DNA of 38,424 nucleotides from an uncultured Vampirovibrio sp. (lineage in GTDB: Bacteria > Cyanobacteriota > Vampirovibrionia > Gastranaerophilales > Gastranaerophilaceae). Below are positions 31,741 to 38,424 of this stretch, one piece after another. Every line of letters begins with the position of its first letter. The first letter of the stretch is position 1. The position numbers and the translations under genes were made by a program. Below the pieces are notes generated by a model. The model saw only the letters and a list, made by a program, of their open reading frames with translations, was not told the DNA's origin and ran no database searches. Where the stretch lies: positions 1-38,424 of the forward strand of contig CAJTXZ010000007.1 of assembly GCA_910583725.1 (NCBI GenBank), read 5' to 3'.

Positions 31741-32455
31741 ATTCCTTAATTTCGCTGGCAAGGTTTTTAGAATCAAGTTTGATTCCAGGACCCATTGTGG
31801 TTGTTAAATAGGCAGATTTAATGTATGTGCCTTTTGCGGCAGACGGTTTTGCCTTAATTACTGCATCTGCAAGTGTTGCGAAGTTTTTAATTAAATCTTC
31901 CTTTGTAAACTTTATTTTGCCAATAGGAACATGAATCATACCTTGCTTGTCAGCCCTGAATTCAACTTTACCGGCCTTAGCGTCTTTAACAGCTTTAGCT
32001 ACATCTGTTGTAACAGTTCCTGTTTTAGGGTTTGGCATTAAGCCTTTAGGACCCAAAACGCGTCCTAACTTACCTAAGGGAGCCATCATATCAGGCGTTG
32101 CAATTAATGTATCAAACTCAAACCAGCCCTTTGATATTTTATCAATAATATCCTCAGCACCGGCTTCATCTGCACCTGCTTCTTTGGCAAGAGCTGCTTT
32201 ATCAGGCTTTGCAATAACGCAAACTCTTACAGTTTTACCTAATCCTGCAGGAAGAACAGTGGTTGATCTGATTTGCTGGTCAGCATGTTTCACATCGATA
32301 CCAAGTCTCATATGGCATTCAACTGTTTCATCAAATTTTGCAGTTTCAGATGAAATTTTTTGAAGCATTTCAATGGCAGAAACTGCTGCTGCAGGCTGTT
32401 CAAAACCTTCAAGCATTTCTTTTATTTTTGTTTGTTTCTTTGTTAATTTCGACAT
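31730..32455 (-). CDS. rplA: 50S ribosomal protein L1
   Basis: The 241-residue L1 binds 23S rRNA at the L1 stalk and in many bacteria represses its own rplK-rplA mRNA. Typical segments: FDETVECHMRLGIDVKHADQ, TVVLP-like TTVLPAGLGKTVRVCV, the PLGKLGRVLGPKGLMPNPKT loop and the C-terminal TTTMGPGIKLD. Length is slightly over the usual 230 residues. AAAGGAGAATTAA precedes the ATG; the same CCACGAAAGGAGAA string precedes rplK. It follows rplK by 75 bases. rplJ and rplL do not follow in this window. Confidence 0.97.
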   Translation of the reverse strand: MSKLTKKQTKIKEMLEGFEQPAAAVSAIEMLQKISSETAKFDETVECHMRLGIDVKHADQQIRSTTVLPAGLGKTVRVCVIAKPDKAALAKEAGADEAGAEDIIDKISKGWFEFDTLIATPDMMAPLGKLGRVLGPKGLMPNPKTGTVTTDVAKAVKDAKAGKVEFRADKQGMIHVPIGKIKFTKEDLIKNFATLADAVIKAKPSAAKGTYIKSAYLTTTMGPGIKLDSKNLASEIKEYVG

Positions 32456-32530
32456 TTAATTCTCCTTTCGTGGTGATAACGGCAGTTTGCAAAAGTCTTA
32501 AAACTCCTGATTTCTGCCTCCCATCAATAA

Positions 32531-32965
32531 CTATTCAGCAACAGTAACGCCCATTGCTCTTGCAGTACCTTTAATCATTTCAACGGCAGCTTCAACAGAT
32601 GTAGCGTTTAAGTCATTCATTTTTGTCTTAGCTATTTCTTCAAGCTGGGCCTTTGTAATCTGTGCTACTTTGGTTTTGTTAGGTGCAGCAGAACCTTTTG
32701 AAAGATTAAGAGTCTTTTTAATTAAAACTGCAGCCGGCGGTGATTTTGTAACGAATGTAAAACTTCTGTCTTCATAAACATCAATCACAACAGGGATGAT
32801 ATATCCTGCCTGAGATTGAGTTCTTTCATTGAACTGTTTGCAAAAATCCATAATGTTTACGCCTTTTTGGCCTAAAGCAGGGCCGACAGGCGGAGATGGA
32901 TTAGCTTTTCCGGCTTCAATTTGAAGCTTGATTTTGCCGGTTACTTTCTTGTTGCTTGGTGCCAT
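32531..32965 (-). CDS. rplK: 50S ribosomal protein L11
   Basis: L11 (144 residues) binds the GTPase-associated centre of 23S rRNA. The N-terminal domain has KLQIEAGKANPSPPVGPALG and QKGVNIMDFCKQFNERTQ; the RNA-binding C-terminal domain has TKSPPAAVLIKKTLNLSKGS and ARAMGVTV. AAAGGAG precedes the ATG. The leader has a nested hairpin (GTGG...GGCAC/GTGCC...CCAC), a possible L1 control site. The gene lies about 190 bases after nusG with a complex inverted repeat between them. Confidence 0.98.
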   Translation of the reverse strand: MAPSNKKVTGKIKLQIEAGKANPSPPVGPALGQKGVNIMDFCKQFNERTQSQAGYIIPVVIDVYEDRSFTFVTKSPPAAVLIKKTLNLSKGSAAPNKTKVAQITKAQLEEIAKTKMNDLNATSVEAAVEMIKGTARAMGVTVAE

Positions 32966-33044
32966 TTTGTTTTCTCCTTTCGTGGTCTGGCAGGCACGTT
33001 TTTAGTGCCCTTCCACATGATTTATACTTTATTGTTTTTGTGTT

Positions 33045-33161
33045 CTGATTACTCGGGCAAGCAAGTCCTTGATTTCGCTTCAAATTGCTCTGCAATTTGC
33101 CACTTCATCGGACTTTTGCAAGCTGCGGGCTCCGCTTTCACTTCGCCCTACCGAGAATCAG
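33045..33161. repeat. Nested inverted-repeat element between nusG and rplK
   Basis: Outer arms CTGATTACTCGG (33045-33056) and CCGAGAATCAG (33151-33161) pair with one bulge; inside lie CAAATTGC-TCT-GCAATTTG (33081-33099) and GGGC...GCCC. The right arm covers the nusG stop codon. The G+C is higher than the surroundings. Could be a mobile palindromic element or a structured processing/attenuation site. Confidence 0.6.
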
Positions 33162-33790
33162 ACTTTTTGTATCTGTTTATATTCTAACTCAACAGGGGTT
33201 TCACGTCCAAAAATTGAAACCATTGCCCTTAATTTAGACTTATCAGGATAAACCTCTGTAATATCGCCGATAAATTCTGCAAAAGGCCCTGACACAATTC
33301 TAACCTTATCGCCAACCTTAACATCAAGCTCAATTTTAGGACTGGAAGCCTGACCTCTGTGAATAATCTTTTTAATTTCAGAATCCTTTGCAGGAATTGG
33401 TTTTTTGGATGAGCCTACAAACTTTGTAACGCCTGCAGTATGTCTTACAACATACCAAGAATCATCATCCATAATCATTTCAACTAAAACATACCCTGGG
33501 AAAATCTTTTCTTCTTTTTCAGATTTTTTTCCGCCCTTAACCTGTGTTATGGTTTTTTGCGGAACCTCAATCCGGAAAATCTTTTCGCCCATATTCATAT
33601 ATTCAACACGTTTTTCAAGGTTAACCTTTACCTTGTTTTCATGGCCTGAATACGTATGAACCACGTACCATCTTTTTTTGGGCTCTTTGTTAGATTTAAA
33701 ATCCGGTTTTTCTTCCTTTGGATTAACCGCAGCGTCTTCTATTTCAGGGGTTAAATTATCTTTTTCATCAAACATTTTGTTATCTTTCAT
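33158..33790 (-). CDS. nusG: Transcription termination/antitermination factor NusG
   Basis: A 210-residue NusG. The NGN domain (about 40-150) has RWYVVHTYSGHENKVKVNLE, FPGYVLVEMIMDDDSWYVVR and TAGVTKFVG; the C-terminal KOW domain (about 160-210) has VGDKVRIVSGPFAEFIGDIT. It binds RNA polymerase and links it to ribosome or Rho. An acidic/lysine-rich N-terminal extension of about 38 residues precedes the NGN domain. AAGGAA precedes the ATG by 10 bases. It follows secE by 24 bases. Confidence 0.97.
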   Translation of the reverse strand: MKDNKMFDEKDNLTPEIEDAAVNPKEEKPDFKSNKEPKKRWYVVHTYSGHENKVKVNLEKRVEYMNMGEKIFRIEVPQKTITQVKGGKKSEKEEKIFPGYVLVEMIMDDDSWYVVRHTAGVTKFVGSSKKPIPAKDSEIKKIIHRGQASSPKIELDVKVGDKVRIVSGPFAEFIGDITEVYPDKSKLRAMVSIFGRETPVELEYKQIQKV

Positions 33791-33814
33791 CTATTCTAAA
33801 TTCCTTCTTGCTTT

Positions 33815-34042
33815 TTATGGAATCAACCCGAGCAAACCCTTAAATATTATATCCATAAGATATACAATAACAGTAAAAGCAATGACAACAAAAAGAACAA
33901 TACCTGTTTCAACAATTATCTGATGTTTTTCAGGCCAGGTAACCTTGCCCCATTCTGCCTTAACACCCTTAAAATAATTTTTAAAATCCAAGGCAAGCGT
34001 GGTTTTTTCGTCTTTTTTTATCTTTGTATTAGGATTCGCCAT
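33815..34042 (-). CDS. secE: Preprotein translocase subunit SecE
   Basis: The 75-residue single-span SecE stabilises SecY in the export channel. An amphipathic region LDFKNYFKGVKAEWGKVTWP, with the family's WPxxxE motif (WPEKHQ), is followed by one membrane helix (about 46-70). The start is ATG 34042 with AAAGGA 7 bases upstream; the longer frame to 34111 runs into the tRNA-Trp gene and is not coding. It sits between tRNA-Trp and nusG in the conserved bacterial order. Confidence 0.95.
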   Translation of the reverse strand: MANPNTKIKKDEKTTLALDFKNYFKGVKAEWGKVTWPEKHQIIVETGIVLFVVIAFTVIVYLMDIIFKGLLGLIP

Positions 34043-34081
34043 TTCTTTTCCTTTATAGTTGAAGAGATTATTTTTTAAAAT

Positions 34082-34154
34082 CGCGCCCTGAAGGACTCGA
34101 ACCCTCGACATCCGGTTTTGGAGACCGACGTTCTACCAACTGAACTAAGGACGC
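34082..34154 (-). tRNA. tRNA-Trp (anticodon CCA)
   Basis: Minus-strand cloverleaf: acceptor GCGTCCT / AGGGCGC with discriminator G, D-arm AGTTCAGTTGGTAGAACG, anticodon stem enclosing CTCCAAA, T-arm GAGGGTTCGAGTCCTTC; CCA not encoded. Location between rpmG and secE is the usual one in bacteria. Confidence 0.96.
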
Positions 34155-34185
34155 ATATCTTGATTGCTTTATCATGTATCCATTA

Positions 34186-34251
34186 AATTCAGTTGGTAGA
34201 ACTACTTCGTATACGAAACCAAAGGTTTCTGGGCAACTGAACTAAGGACGC
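34186..34251 (-). repeat. tRNA-Trp 5'-end mimic with inverted D-arm copy (proximal unit)
   Basis: Minus strand: GCGTCCTTAGTTCAGTTG (34251-34234), identical to the first 18 bases of tRNA-Trp and preceded by the same TAT; then CCC, a hairpin GAAACC-TTT-GGTTTC; then TAGTTCTACCAACTGAATT (ending 34186), an inverted copy of the D-arm with 15 bases exactly complementary to the real one. It lies 31 bases upstream of tRNA-Trp. Confidence 0.8.
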
Positions 34252-34283
34252 ATATATTGTTCATTCAATGTGCTTCGCGTTTC

Positions 34284-34352
34284 AATTCAGTTGGTAGAAC
34301 TAATTTGTATGCGGAAACTCATCGTTTCCTGGGGCAACTGAACTAAGGACGC
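34284..34352 (-). repeat. tRNA-Trp 5'-end mimic with inverted D-arm copy (distal unit)
   Basis: Second copy: GCGTCCTTAGTTCAGTTG (34352-34335), CCCC, hairpin GGAAAC-GATGA-GTTTCC, then TAGTTCTACCAACTGAATT ending at 34284. The inner hairpin differs from the proximal unit on both sides of the stem so pairing is kept. Both units are followed on the plus strand by TTCATTCAATGT-like sequence (ATTCAATGT shared), so the repeat unit is about 100 bases. No gene lies in 34155-34476. Confidence 0.8.
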
Positions 34353-34476
34353 AAGTTTTCATCATTCAATGTACTAATTTATCCGTTTGGCCTGGCAAAT
34401 TCATACCAAACCAAACGCATATATTTTGCCTGATAACCATCGAAAAATAACCCGCCAAGGGATTATTTTTCAAAAA

Positions 34477-34644
34477 CTATTTTGTTTCTTTATGAACAGT
34501 GTGTCTGTTGCATCTTGAGCAGAATTTTTTAAGTTCCATTCTCTCTTTGTTTGTCTTTTTATTTTTAGTGGTTGTGTAGTTTCTTTCCTTGCAATCTTCA
34601 CATGCAAGAACAACCATTCTGTCGTTTTTTCCTTTGATTCCCAT
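34477..34644 (-). CDS. rpmG: 50S ribosomal protein L33
   Basis: A 55-residue L33: MGIKGKNDRMVVLACEDCKE, RNYTTTKNKKTNKERMELKK and FCSRCNRHTVHKETK. Both zinc-binding CxxC pairs are present (C15/C18 and C42/C45), so this is the zinc-containing form. AAGGAGACAAA precedes the ATG. The leader of about 150 bases contains a terminator-like hairpin. It is the first gene of the rpmG/tRNA-Trp/secE/nusG/rplK/rplA block. Confidence 0.95.
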   Translation of the reverse strand: MGIKGKNDRMVVLACEDCKERNYTTTKNKKTNKERMELKKFCSRCNRHTVHKETK

Positions 34645-34803
34645 TTTGTCTCCTTGTCTTTTTAGGGAGGATATTGCCTACTTTTTGTGTACTTTTTGCA
34701 AACCTTTCTTGTGTATGGCTGCAAACAGGCTTCGGTTTTAGACAAAGCCATTAAAAAATGCCCTCTTGGACATTTTCTCACTTTATTATTAATGTTTAAT
34801 TCA
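34645..34803 (-). other. Long 5' leader of rpmG
   Basis: About 150 bases between the predicted transcription start (near 34797) and the rpmG ATG. It holds the attenuator-like hairpin at 34753-34776 and, after it on the minus strand, GGCTT...AAGCC and TTTGCA...TGCAAA pairings that could form alternative structures. No small ORF with a ribosome binding site was found. Confidence 0.45.
34753..34776 (-). terminator. Attenuator-like hairpin in the rpmG leader
   Basis: Minus strand: AAAATGTCC-AAGA-GGGCATTTT (9-bp stem with one G-U pair, 4-base loop) followed by TTTT. It sits downstream of the predicted promoter and about 110 bases before the rpmG ATG, so it could end or attenuate transcription before rpmG. 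Confidence 0.55.
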
Positions 34804-34831
34804 ATTCTAACAAAAATAAATTTTTTGTAAA
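34804..34831 (-). promoter_or_regulatory. Promoter of the rpmG-secE-nusG block
   Basis: Minus strand TTTACA (34826-34831), 16-base spacer, TAGAAT (34804-34809). It is the only good promoter match between pilT and rpmG. Confidence 0.55.
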
Positions 34832-35013
34832 GTGTAAAAATATAAAAATATACTCATCCTTGCAAAACTTGTAAATTATTTCCCTCCTGTGGCTATAGCA
34901 ATATTTTGCACCTCTTTGAAGCCAAAGTGTCAAATTTTGTTTCTGATAATAAAATAATATTCCTCAAATAAAAATGTATACACCTTCCAAAAAAGCATGT
35001 AAAAATTTATATT

Positions 35014-35051
35014 ACAAAGCCCTCTTGCCAAACAAGGAAAAAGGGCTTTGT
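35014..35051 (-). terminator. Terminator of pilT
   Basis: Perfect 10-bp stem ACAAAGCCCT / AGGGCTTTGT (35014-35023 and 35042-35051) with an 18-base loop, 22 bases after the pilT stop. The following sequence is AT-rich but the T-run is weak. Confidence 0.6.
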
Positions 35052-35072
35052 AAATTTTATAAAACTTAAAAA

Positions 35073-36176
35073 CTACATGCCGAATGTTCTGGCTGCAGCA
35101 CCTGTCTGAATGCCAAGCATTCTCTTTAATTCCTCAGGATGTTGTGATTTTGAAATAGCATCCTGTTGGTCAATTAAATTCATCTTAAATAAATCGCGAA
35201 GCGCCATATCAAGTGTCTGCATGCCGGAACCTGCGCCGGTTTGAATTGCTGAATATATTTGTGCAGATTTTTGTTCCCTGATTAAGTTTGCAATGGCGTT
35301 ATTTACAATCATAATTTCCTGTGCCATTACACGGCCTTTTTTGGTAAATCCATCCTCAGAAAGTTTTGGAAGTAATGTCTGGGAGAATACTGCAATCAAG
35401 CTTGTTGATAATTGAAGTCTGATTTGCTGCTGCTGGCCTTCGGGGAATACGTCAATAATACGGTCAATCGTCTGTGAAGCAGATGATGTATGTAATGTTC
35501 CCATAACCAAGTGGCCTGTTTCAGCGGCTGTCAAGGCAAGAGAAATGGTTTCAAGGTCTCTCATCTCACCGATTAGAATAATATCAGGGTCTTCACGAAG
35601 AGCTGATTTTAGAGCATTGGCGGTTGATCTTGTATCCTGGCCCAGTTCTCTTTGGTGAACGATACTCTTTTTTGAAGGGTGAACAAATTCTATAGGGTCT
35701 TCAATTGTTAAAATATGTTCGGTTCTGCTTGTGTTGATATAATCAATCATTGCAGCAAGTGTTGTTGATTTACCTGAACCTGTAGGCCCTGTTACAAGTA
35801 CAAGCCCTCTTGGTTTATTTGCAATTCTTTTTACAACGTCAGGCAGGCCCAATTCTTCAAAAGAAGGCGGTTCTGAATTAATTGTTCTGAATGCTGCAGC
35901 ATAGCTGCCTTTATCTTTATAAACGTTAACCCTGAAACGGCCGATACCATGAAGGCCGTAGCCAAAGTCTAATTCCCAGTTTTGTTCCAGTGTACGTCTT
36001 TGTTCATTGGTTAAAATCGGGAATACTAGTGTTTCAATATCATCGCTTGTTAAAGCGGGCATACTTGTTCTTATTAGTTCACCGTCAATACGGATAACAG
36101 GCGGCAAATCAGCAGATATGTGCAAGTCGCTCGCATTTTTTTGCACTGTAAGCTCTAAAATTTCTTCAATTAACAT
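35073..36176 (-). CDS. pilT: Type IV pilus retraction ATPase PilT
   Basis: A 367-residue hexameric secretion-type ATPase that powers pilus retraction. N-terminal PAS-like domain: KNASDLHISADLPPVIRIDG. Core: Walker A GPTGSGKST (about 130-138), Asp box ILTIEDPIEFVH, Walker B LREDPDIILIGEMRD, His box TGHLVMGTLHTSSA, and the PilT-specific IANLIREQKSAQIYS near the end (usual AIRNLIRE). GGAG lies 11 bases before the ATG; a TATAAT at 36203-36208 may be its -10. No other pil gene is adjacent, but the prepilin-like protein at the left end may depend on the same machine. Confidence 0.96.
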   Translation of the reverse strand: MLIEEILELTVQKNASDLHISADLPPVIRIDGELIRTSMPALTSDDIETLVFPILTNEQRRTLEQNWELDFGYGLHGIGRFRVNVYKDKGSYAAAFRTINSEPPSFEELGLPDVVKRIANKPRGLVLVTGPTGSGKSTTLAAMIDYINTSRTEHILTIEDPIEFVHPSKKSIVHQRELGQDTRSTANALKSALREDPDIILIGEMRDLETISLALTAAETGHLVMGTLHTSSASQTIDRIIDVFPEGQQQQIRLQLSTSLIAVFSQTLLPKLSEDGFTKKGRVMAQEIMIVNNAIANLIREQKSAQIYSAIQTGAGSGMQTLDMALRDLFKMNLIDQQDAISKSQHPEELKRMLGIQTGAAARTFGM

Positions 36177-36426
36177 AAGTTATAATTGCTCCAAAATAAG
36201 ATATTATACTAATAATATTACATTTTGACGCTAAAAAAGTAAATACCTTTCTGATAAAATCCTATGAATAATGCAAAAATATAATAAAAAGCCCTTATAT
36301 CTATAATAATAAGGATTTTAAAATGAGTTATATTTAGTTTGAATTATATTTGATTTCATTTTTAATATTTTGTTGTCTACAACAACATTATGCTCCAATA
36401 ATCCTACTATTAATATTATAAGTTTC
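36177..36426. other. Intergenic stretch upstream of pilT
   Basis: AT-rich sequence of about 250 bases holding the likely pilT promoter (minus strand). Only a 4-codon frame and weak hairpins such as CCTTAT / ATAAGG (about 36293-36312) are visible; no gene is supported. Confidence 0.4.
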
Positions 36427-36455
36427 AACACTCCTTTCATCGCTTGGAGTGTTTT
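36427..36455 (+). terminator. Hairpin terminator without a recognised gene
   Basis: AACACTCC / GGAGTGTT (36427-36434 and 36446-36453) with an 11-base loop and following TTTTATT on the plus strand. No plus-strand protein gene precedes it, so it may end a small RNA or be a remnant. Confidence 0.45.
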
Positions 36456-36470
36456 ATTCATAACAATATA

Positions 36471-36540
36471 TTGGTACCAACTTGCCTAATTCAAATATAA
36501 CAAACTGATACTAATATGTCGATATCAATATTTTGGTATC
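36471..36540. promoter_or_regulatory. Three TTGGTATC-like half-sites upstream of a decayed XRE gene
   Basis: TTGGTACCAA (36471-36480, itself palindromic), GATACTAA (36507-36514, inverted) and TTGGTATC (36533-36540) precede the XRE pseudogene start at 36547. They look like operator sites for that HTH family. Confidence 0.45.
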
Positions 36541-36546
36541 ACAATT

Positions 36547-36840
36547 ATGAACATAAATAAAAAAGTTGCCGAGAGGATTCTTGAATTAAAACAAAGAGAA
36601 AATTTAACAATGGAAAAACTGGCTTGGCGTGGAAATCTATCAAAAAGCGGTATAGGCTATGTGCTTAAGGGAGCAAACAATATGAAACCTTTAACCTAGT
36701 GGGCATTTGCGCCTACCTTAAAATATTTCTTGCTGAATTTTTCAGCACCTTTAATGAAATTCCCGAAGTTGAAAAAAATACCTCGCTAAAAGCTCTTGAT
36801 GGTTTTATGGCAAATGCTGTTTCTGCTTTTTGTCCCAATA
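36547..36840 (+). pseudogene. Frameshifted XRE-family regulator
   Basis: From ATG 36547 the frame reads an HTH (MNINKKVAERILELKQRENL, TMEKLAWRGNLSKSGIGYVL, KGANNMKPLT) and stops at TAG 36697-36699. The next frame continues the fold as VGICAYLKIFLAEFFSTFNE. Adding one T near 36696 would join them as MKPLTLVGICAYLKIFLAEF, the expected XRE ending. A single-base loss has therefore broken the gene, unless it is a sequencing error. The 3' limit is uncertain; beyond about 36800 the frame stays open but loses coding character. Confidence 0.6.
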
Positions 36841-36869
36841 ATTTTTTGAGTTTCAGAAATAATCAGGAC

Positions 36870-37023
36870 TTAAATAGCGGCAGCTCTTTTAAGAATGTCC
36901 ATTGTTTTGGAGCCGGCATATGCCGATACACCATCAGGTTTATATACGCCTATTCTCTTTTGCCATATCTCTGTAAATCTCTGAAAGATTTAAATTGTTA
37001 AGTTTTATTAAGCTTAAAAGCAT
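36870..37023 (-). pseudogene. Short frameshifted ORF, unknown family
   Basis: From ATG 37023 one frame gives MLLSLIKLNNLNLSEIYRDM then AKENRRI and a stop; skipping one base continues as IGVYKPDGVSAYAGSKTMDI then LKRAAAI and TAA at 36870-36872. The two halves fit one short protein of about 50 residues with a single-base insertion near the AAAGAGAAT stretch. I do not recognise it. It lies tail-to-tail with the broken XRE gene. Confidence 0.4.
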
Positions 37024-37083
37024 ATTTTAGCAAGAAATTTTTTCACGCGTTTTATAATTATTGCATATTAAAACTGATTAATT

Positions 37084-38091
37084 ATGATAAAACTTTCTAC
37101 AATCTCAAATTGCGCACGCAAAAATCTGAATAAAATTGTAAAACACAGGCCTCAAATACCGCAGGCTCTAAAAAATGGTGTTCATAATCATTTTAATCTA
37201 TCAAAAGACAGTTTTATGAATATGTCTGCACCTAAAAAAGCCGCTATTGGTATAAGCGCTGCTGTTTCTATGTTTGCCGGGGCATATGTTCATAAAATAA
37301 GAAAACTTGAGTCTGATTTTTTCAAAATTCGCGACAAATTTCACTATAATGATGATGAAATAACCGATGATACAAAAGAATTCTCACAAGAATTAACCTT
37401 GAAAACGAAAAACGGCGGAAATATAAGTGTTTGGGATATAAATCCTGATGATAATAAAAAATATGCAGTTATCTGTCTTGGTTTTGGCTGTCCAAAGGAC
37501 CATATTCAGGCGCAAAAAAGTTATATGAAATTAATGGATGAAGGCTATGGTGTAATTGCCTTTGACTACCTTGGCTGGGGAGAAAGTGACGGCGACGGCC
37601 TTTCACAAAAAGGCACAAAAGAAAGCCTTGAAACTGTGTTTAGCTATCTCCATAATAAAGGCATAGAGGATAAAGACATTAATTTAATTGCTCATTCGCT
37701 TGGCTGCGGTGTTGCGGCTGATTATGCCAAAAATCATGATGTTGAAAGCCTCATCTTGATTAATCCTTTCAACCGGCTGAAAGATATGGTAAAAAAACGC
37801 ATTGATTCTGTTGATGCACCTAATGTTATTAAAAAAGTTTTAAAAAAAGCCCCTGGCGGTATGATTCCCTTGAAAAATAAATTTAACAATGAAAAAGCTC
37901 TAAAACATGTTCATTGCCCGACTTTGATTATACATAGCACCGATGATAAAACAATCCCTGTTGAATATGCCCAAAGACTTCATAATAAAACCAGAAAAAA
38001 CAGCAATACCCACTACCAGGAATTTTCTACAGGAGGTCATTTCTTGTCAGATGAAAAGGTTGATACTGTGCTGGATTTTTTAACAGCTTGA
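37084..38091 (+). CDS. Membrane-anchored alpha/beta hydrolase
   Basis: A 335-residue protein. A basic N-terminus (1-48) precedes one hydrophobic segment (about 52-69, AAIGISAAVSMFAGAYV); the alpha/beta hydrolase domain follows (about 100-335). Motifs: FDYLGWGESDG, nucleophile S205 in AHSLGCG, acid in HSTDDKTIP and histidine in TGGHFLSD. The long basic N-terminus resembles other proteins in this window with Asn/Lys/Gln-rich leaders. No ribosome binding site before the ATG; TATAAT at 37053-37058 suggests a short leader. Substrate unknown. Confidence 0.83.
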   Translation: MIKLSTISNCARKNLNKIVKHRPQIPQALKNGVHNHFNLSKDSFMNMSAPKKAAIGISAAVSMFAGAYVHKIRKLESDFFKIRDKFHYNDDEITDDTKEFSQELTLKTKNGGNISVWDINPDDNKKYAVICLGFGCPKDHIQAQKSYMKLMDEGYGVIAFDYLGWGESDGDGLSQKGTKESLETVFSYLHNKGIEDKDINLIAHSLGCGVAADYAKNHDVESLILINPFNRLKDMVKKRIDSVDAPNVIKKVLKKAPGGMIPLKNKFNNEKALKHVHCPTLIIHSTDDKTIPVEYAQRLHNKTRKNSNTHYQEFSTGGHFLSDEKVDTVLDFLTA

Positions 38092-38369
38092 AATTTAGAC
38101 CATTCCTTTTGATATAAAGCCGCAAGGCATAAATATTATCCATATTTAAATTTTTTAAATGAATACCAGATTTTCTCTGCAGATAAATGTAAAATTTGTT
38201 GTTTGTCTTCTGTATAATTAATTCAAATAATCACAATGCTTGTAATTATTTGCATAAATGTTATTGACCCTCCATAAAGCTCTTGTGTAGCACTAAAATA
38301 GCTATCTTTGCACTCATAAGATAAGCGAGTTACATAAATATATAATTAATTTGGCGTAAAATTTTTGTG
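38092..38369. other. Intergenic stretch before octanucleotide repeat
   Basis: About 280 AT-rich bases with TATAAT at about 38211-38216 (plus strand) and no supported gene. It may be the 5' region of a gene beyond the window. Confidence 0.4.
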
Positions 38370-38424
38370 CAGCCCATCAGCCCATCAGCCCATCAGCCCA
38401 TCAGCCCATCAGCCCATCAGCCCA
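38370..38424. repeat. Octanucleotide tandem repeat CAGCCCAT, runs off the edge
   Basis: The 8-base unit CAGCCCAT repeats almost seven times (55 bases) without a mismatch and continues past the window end. The plus-strand frames have no stop in any phase (24-base period coding QPISPSAH), the minus-strand frames all hit TGA. Length not divisible by three would make copy number change a frame switch if translated. Confidence 0.9.

Noticed and set aside
34186..34352. Complete extra tRNA-Trp genes
   Set aside because: Only the first 18 bases match; anticodon arm, T-arm and acceptor 3' strand are absent.
38370..38424. CRISPR array
   Set aside because: Units are 8 bases with no spacers, and no cas gene is present.

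Overview
The window looks like a piece of chromosome from an AT-rich bacterium with an outer-membrane-type gene set. The evidence is MEP-pathway isoprenoid synthesis, a type IV pilus retraction ATPase, a prepilin-like surface protein, a DNA-encoded TatA-free Sec component, and the rpmG / tRNA-Trp / secE / nusG / rplK / rplA order. The mix of small XRE regulators, glycine-rich prepilin, MFS-acyltransferase-ligase fusion and low G+C recalls uncultured gut Vampirovibrionia/Gastranaerophilales (non-photosynthetic Cyanobacteriota). That placement is an impression from gene style, not a marker-gene result.

Left part (1-9000): a very large glycine-rich prepilin-like protein runs off the left edge on the minus strand. 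It is followed by three small XRE-type regulators, ispF, a HAD phosphatase, gltA, a two-gene operon of tiny membrane proteins, an ORF6N-domain protein and an orphan NarL-type response regulator. A 20-bp perfect inverted repeat sits between two divergent XRE genes, and a 33-bp palindrome sits inside the ORF6N gene.

Middle part (9000-27900): gap, a RecQ-like helicase with its accessory domains at the N-terminus, and a 5'-nucleotidase-like protein come first. The window then becomes rich in lipid genes. One plus-strand operon carries an LplT-PlsC-acyl ligase fusion, a patatin and an alpha/beta hydrolase. After a DUF5131 gene and an acetyltransferase there are two alpha/beta hydrolases divergent from a LysR regulator. 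Downstream of the LysR gene is a tight operon: CDP-alcohol phosphatidyltransferase fused to a flavodoxin-like domain, SAM methyltransferase, CdsA-like cytidylyltransferase and PlsC-like acyltransferase. The set recalls E. coli ynbABC and could build an unusual phospholipid; this is the best candidate for an undescribed pathway here.

Right part (27900-38424): two tRNA-Gly genes, an aminotransferase/ATP-grasp pair, gtrA, then rplA-rplK-nusG-secE-tRNA-Trp-rpmG and pilT, all on the minus strand. Upstream of tRNA-Trp (twice) and tRNA-Gly(TCC) (once) lie compact elements made of a copy of the 5' end of that tRNA, a small hairpin, and an inverted copy of its D-arm. I know of no name for them. The right end holds decayed genes, a membrane-anchored alpha/beta hydrolase and an octanucleotide tandem repeat that runs off the edge.
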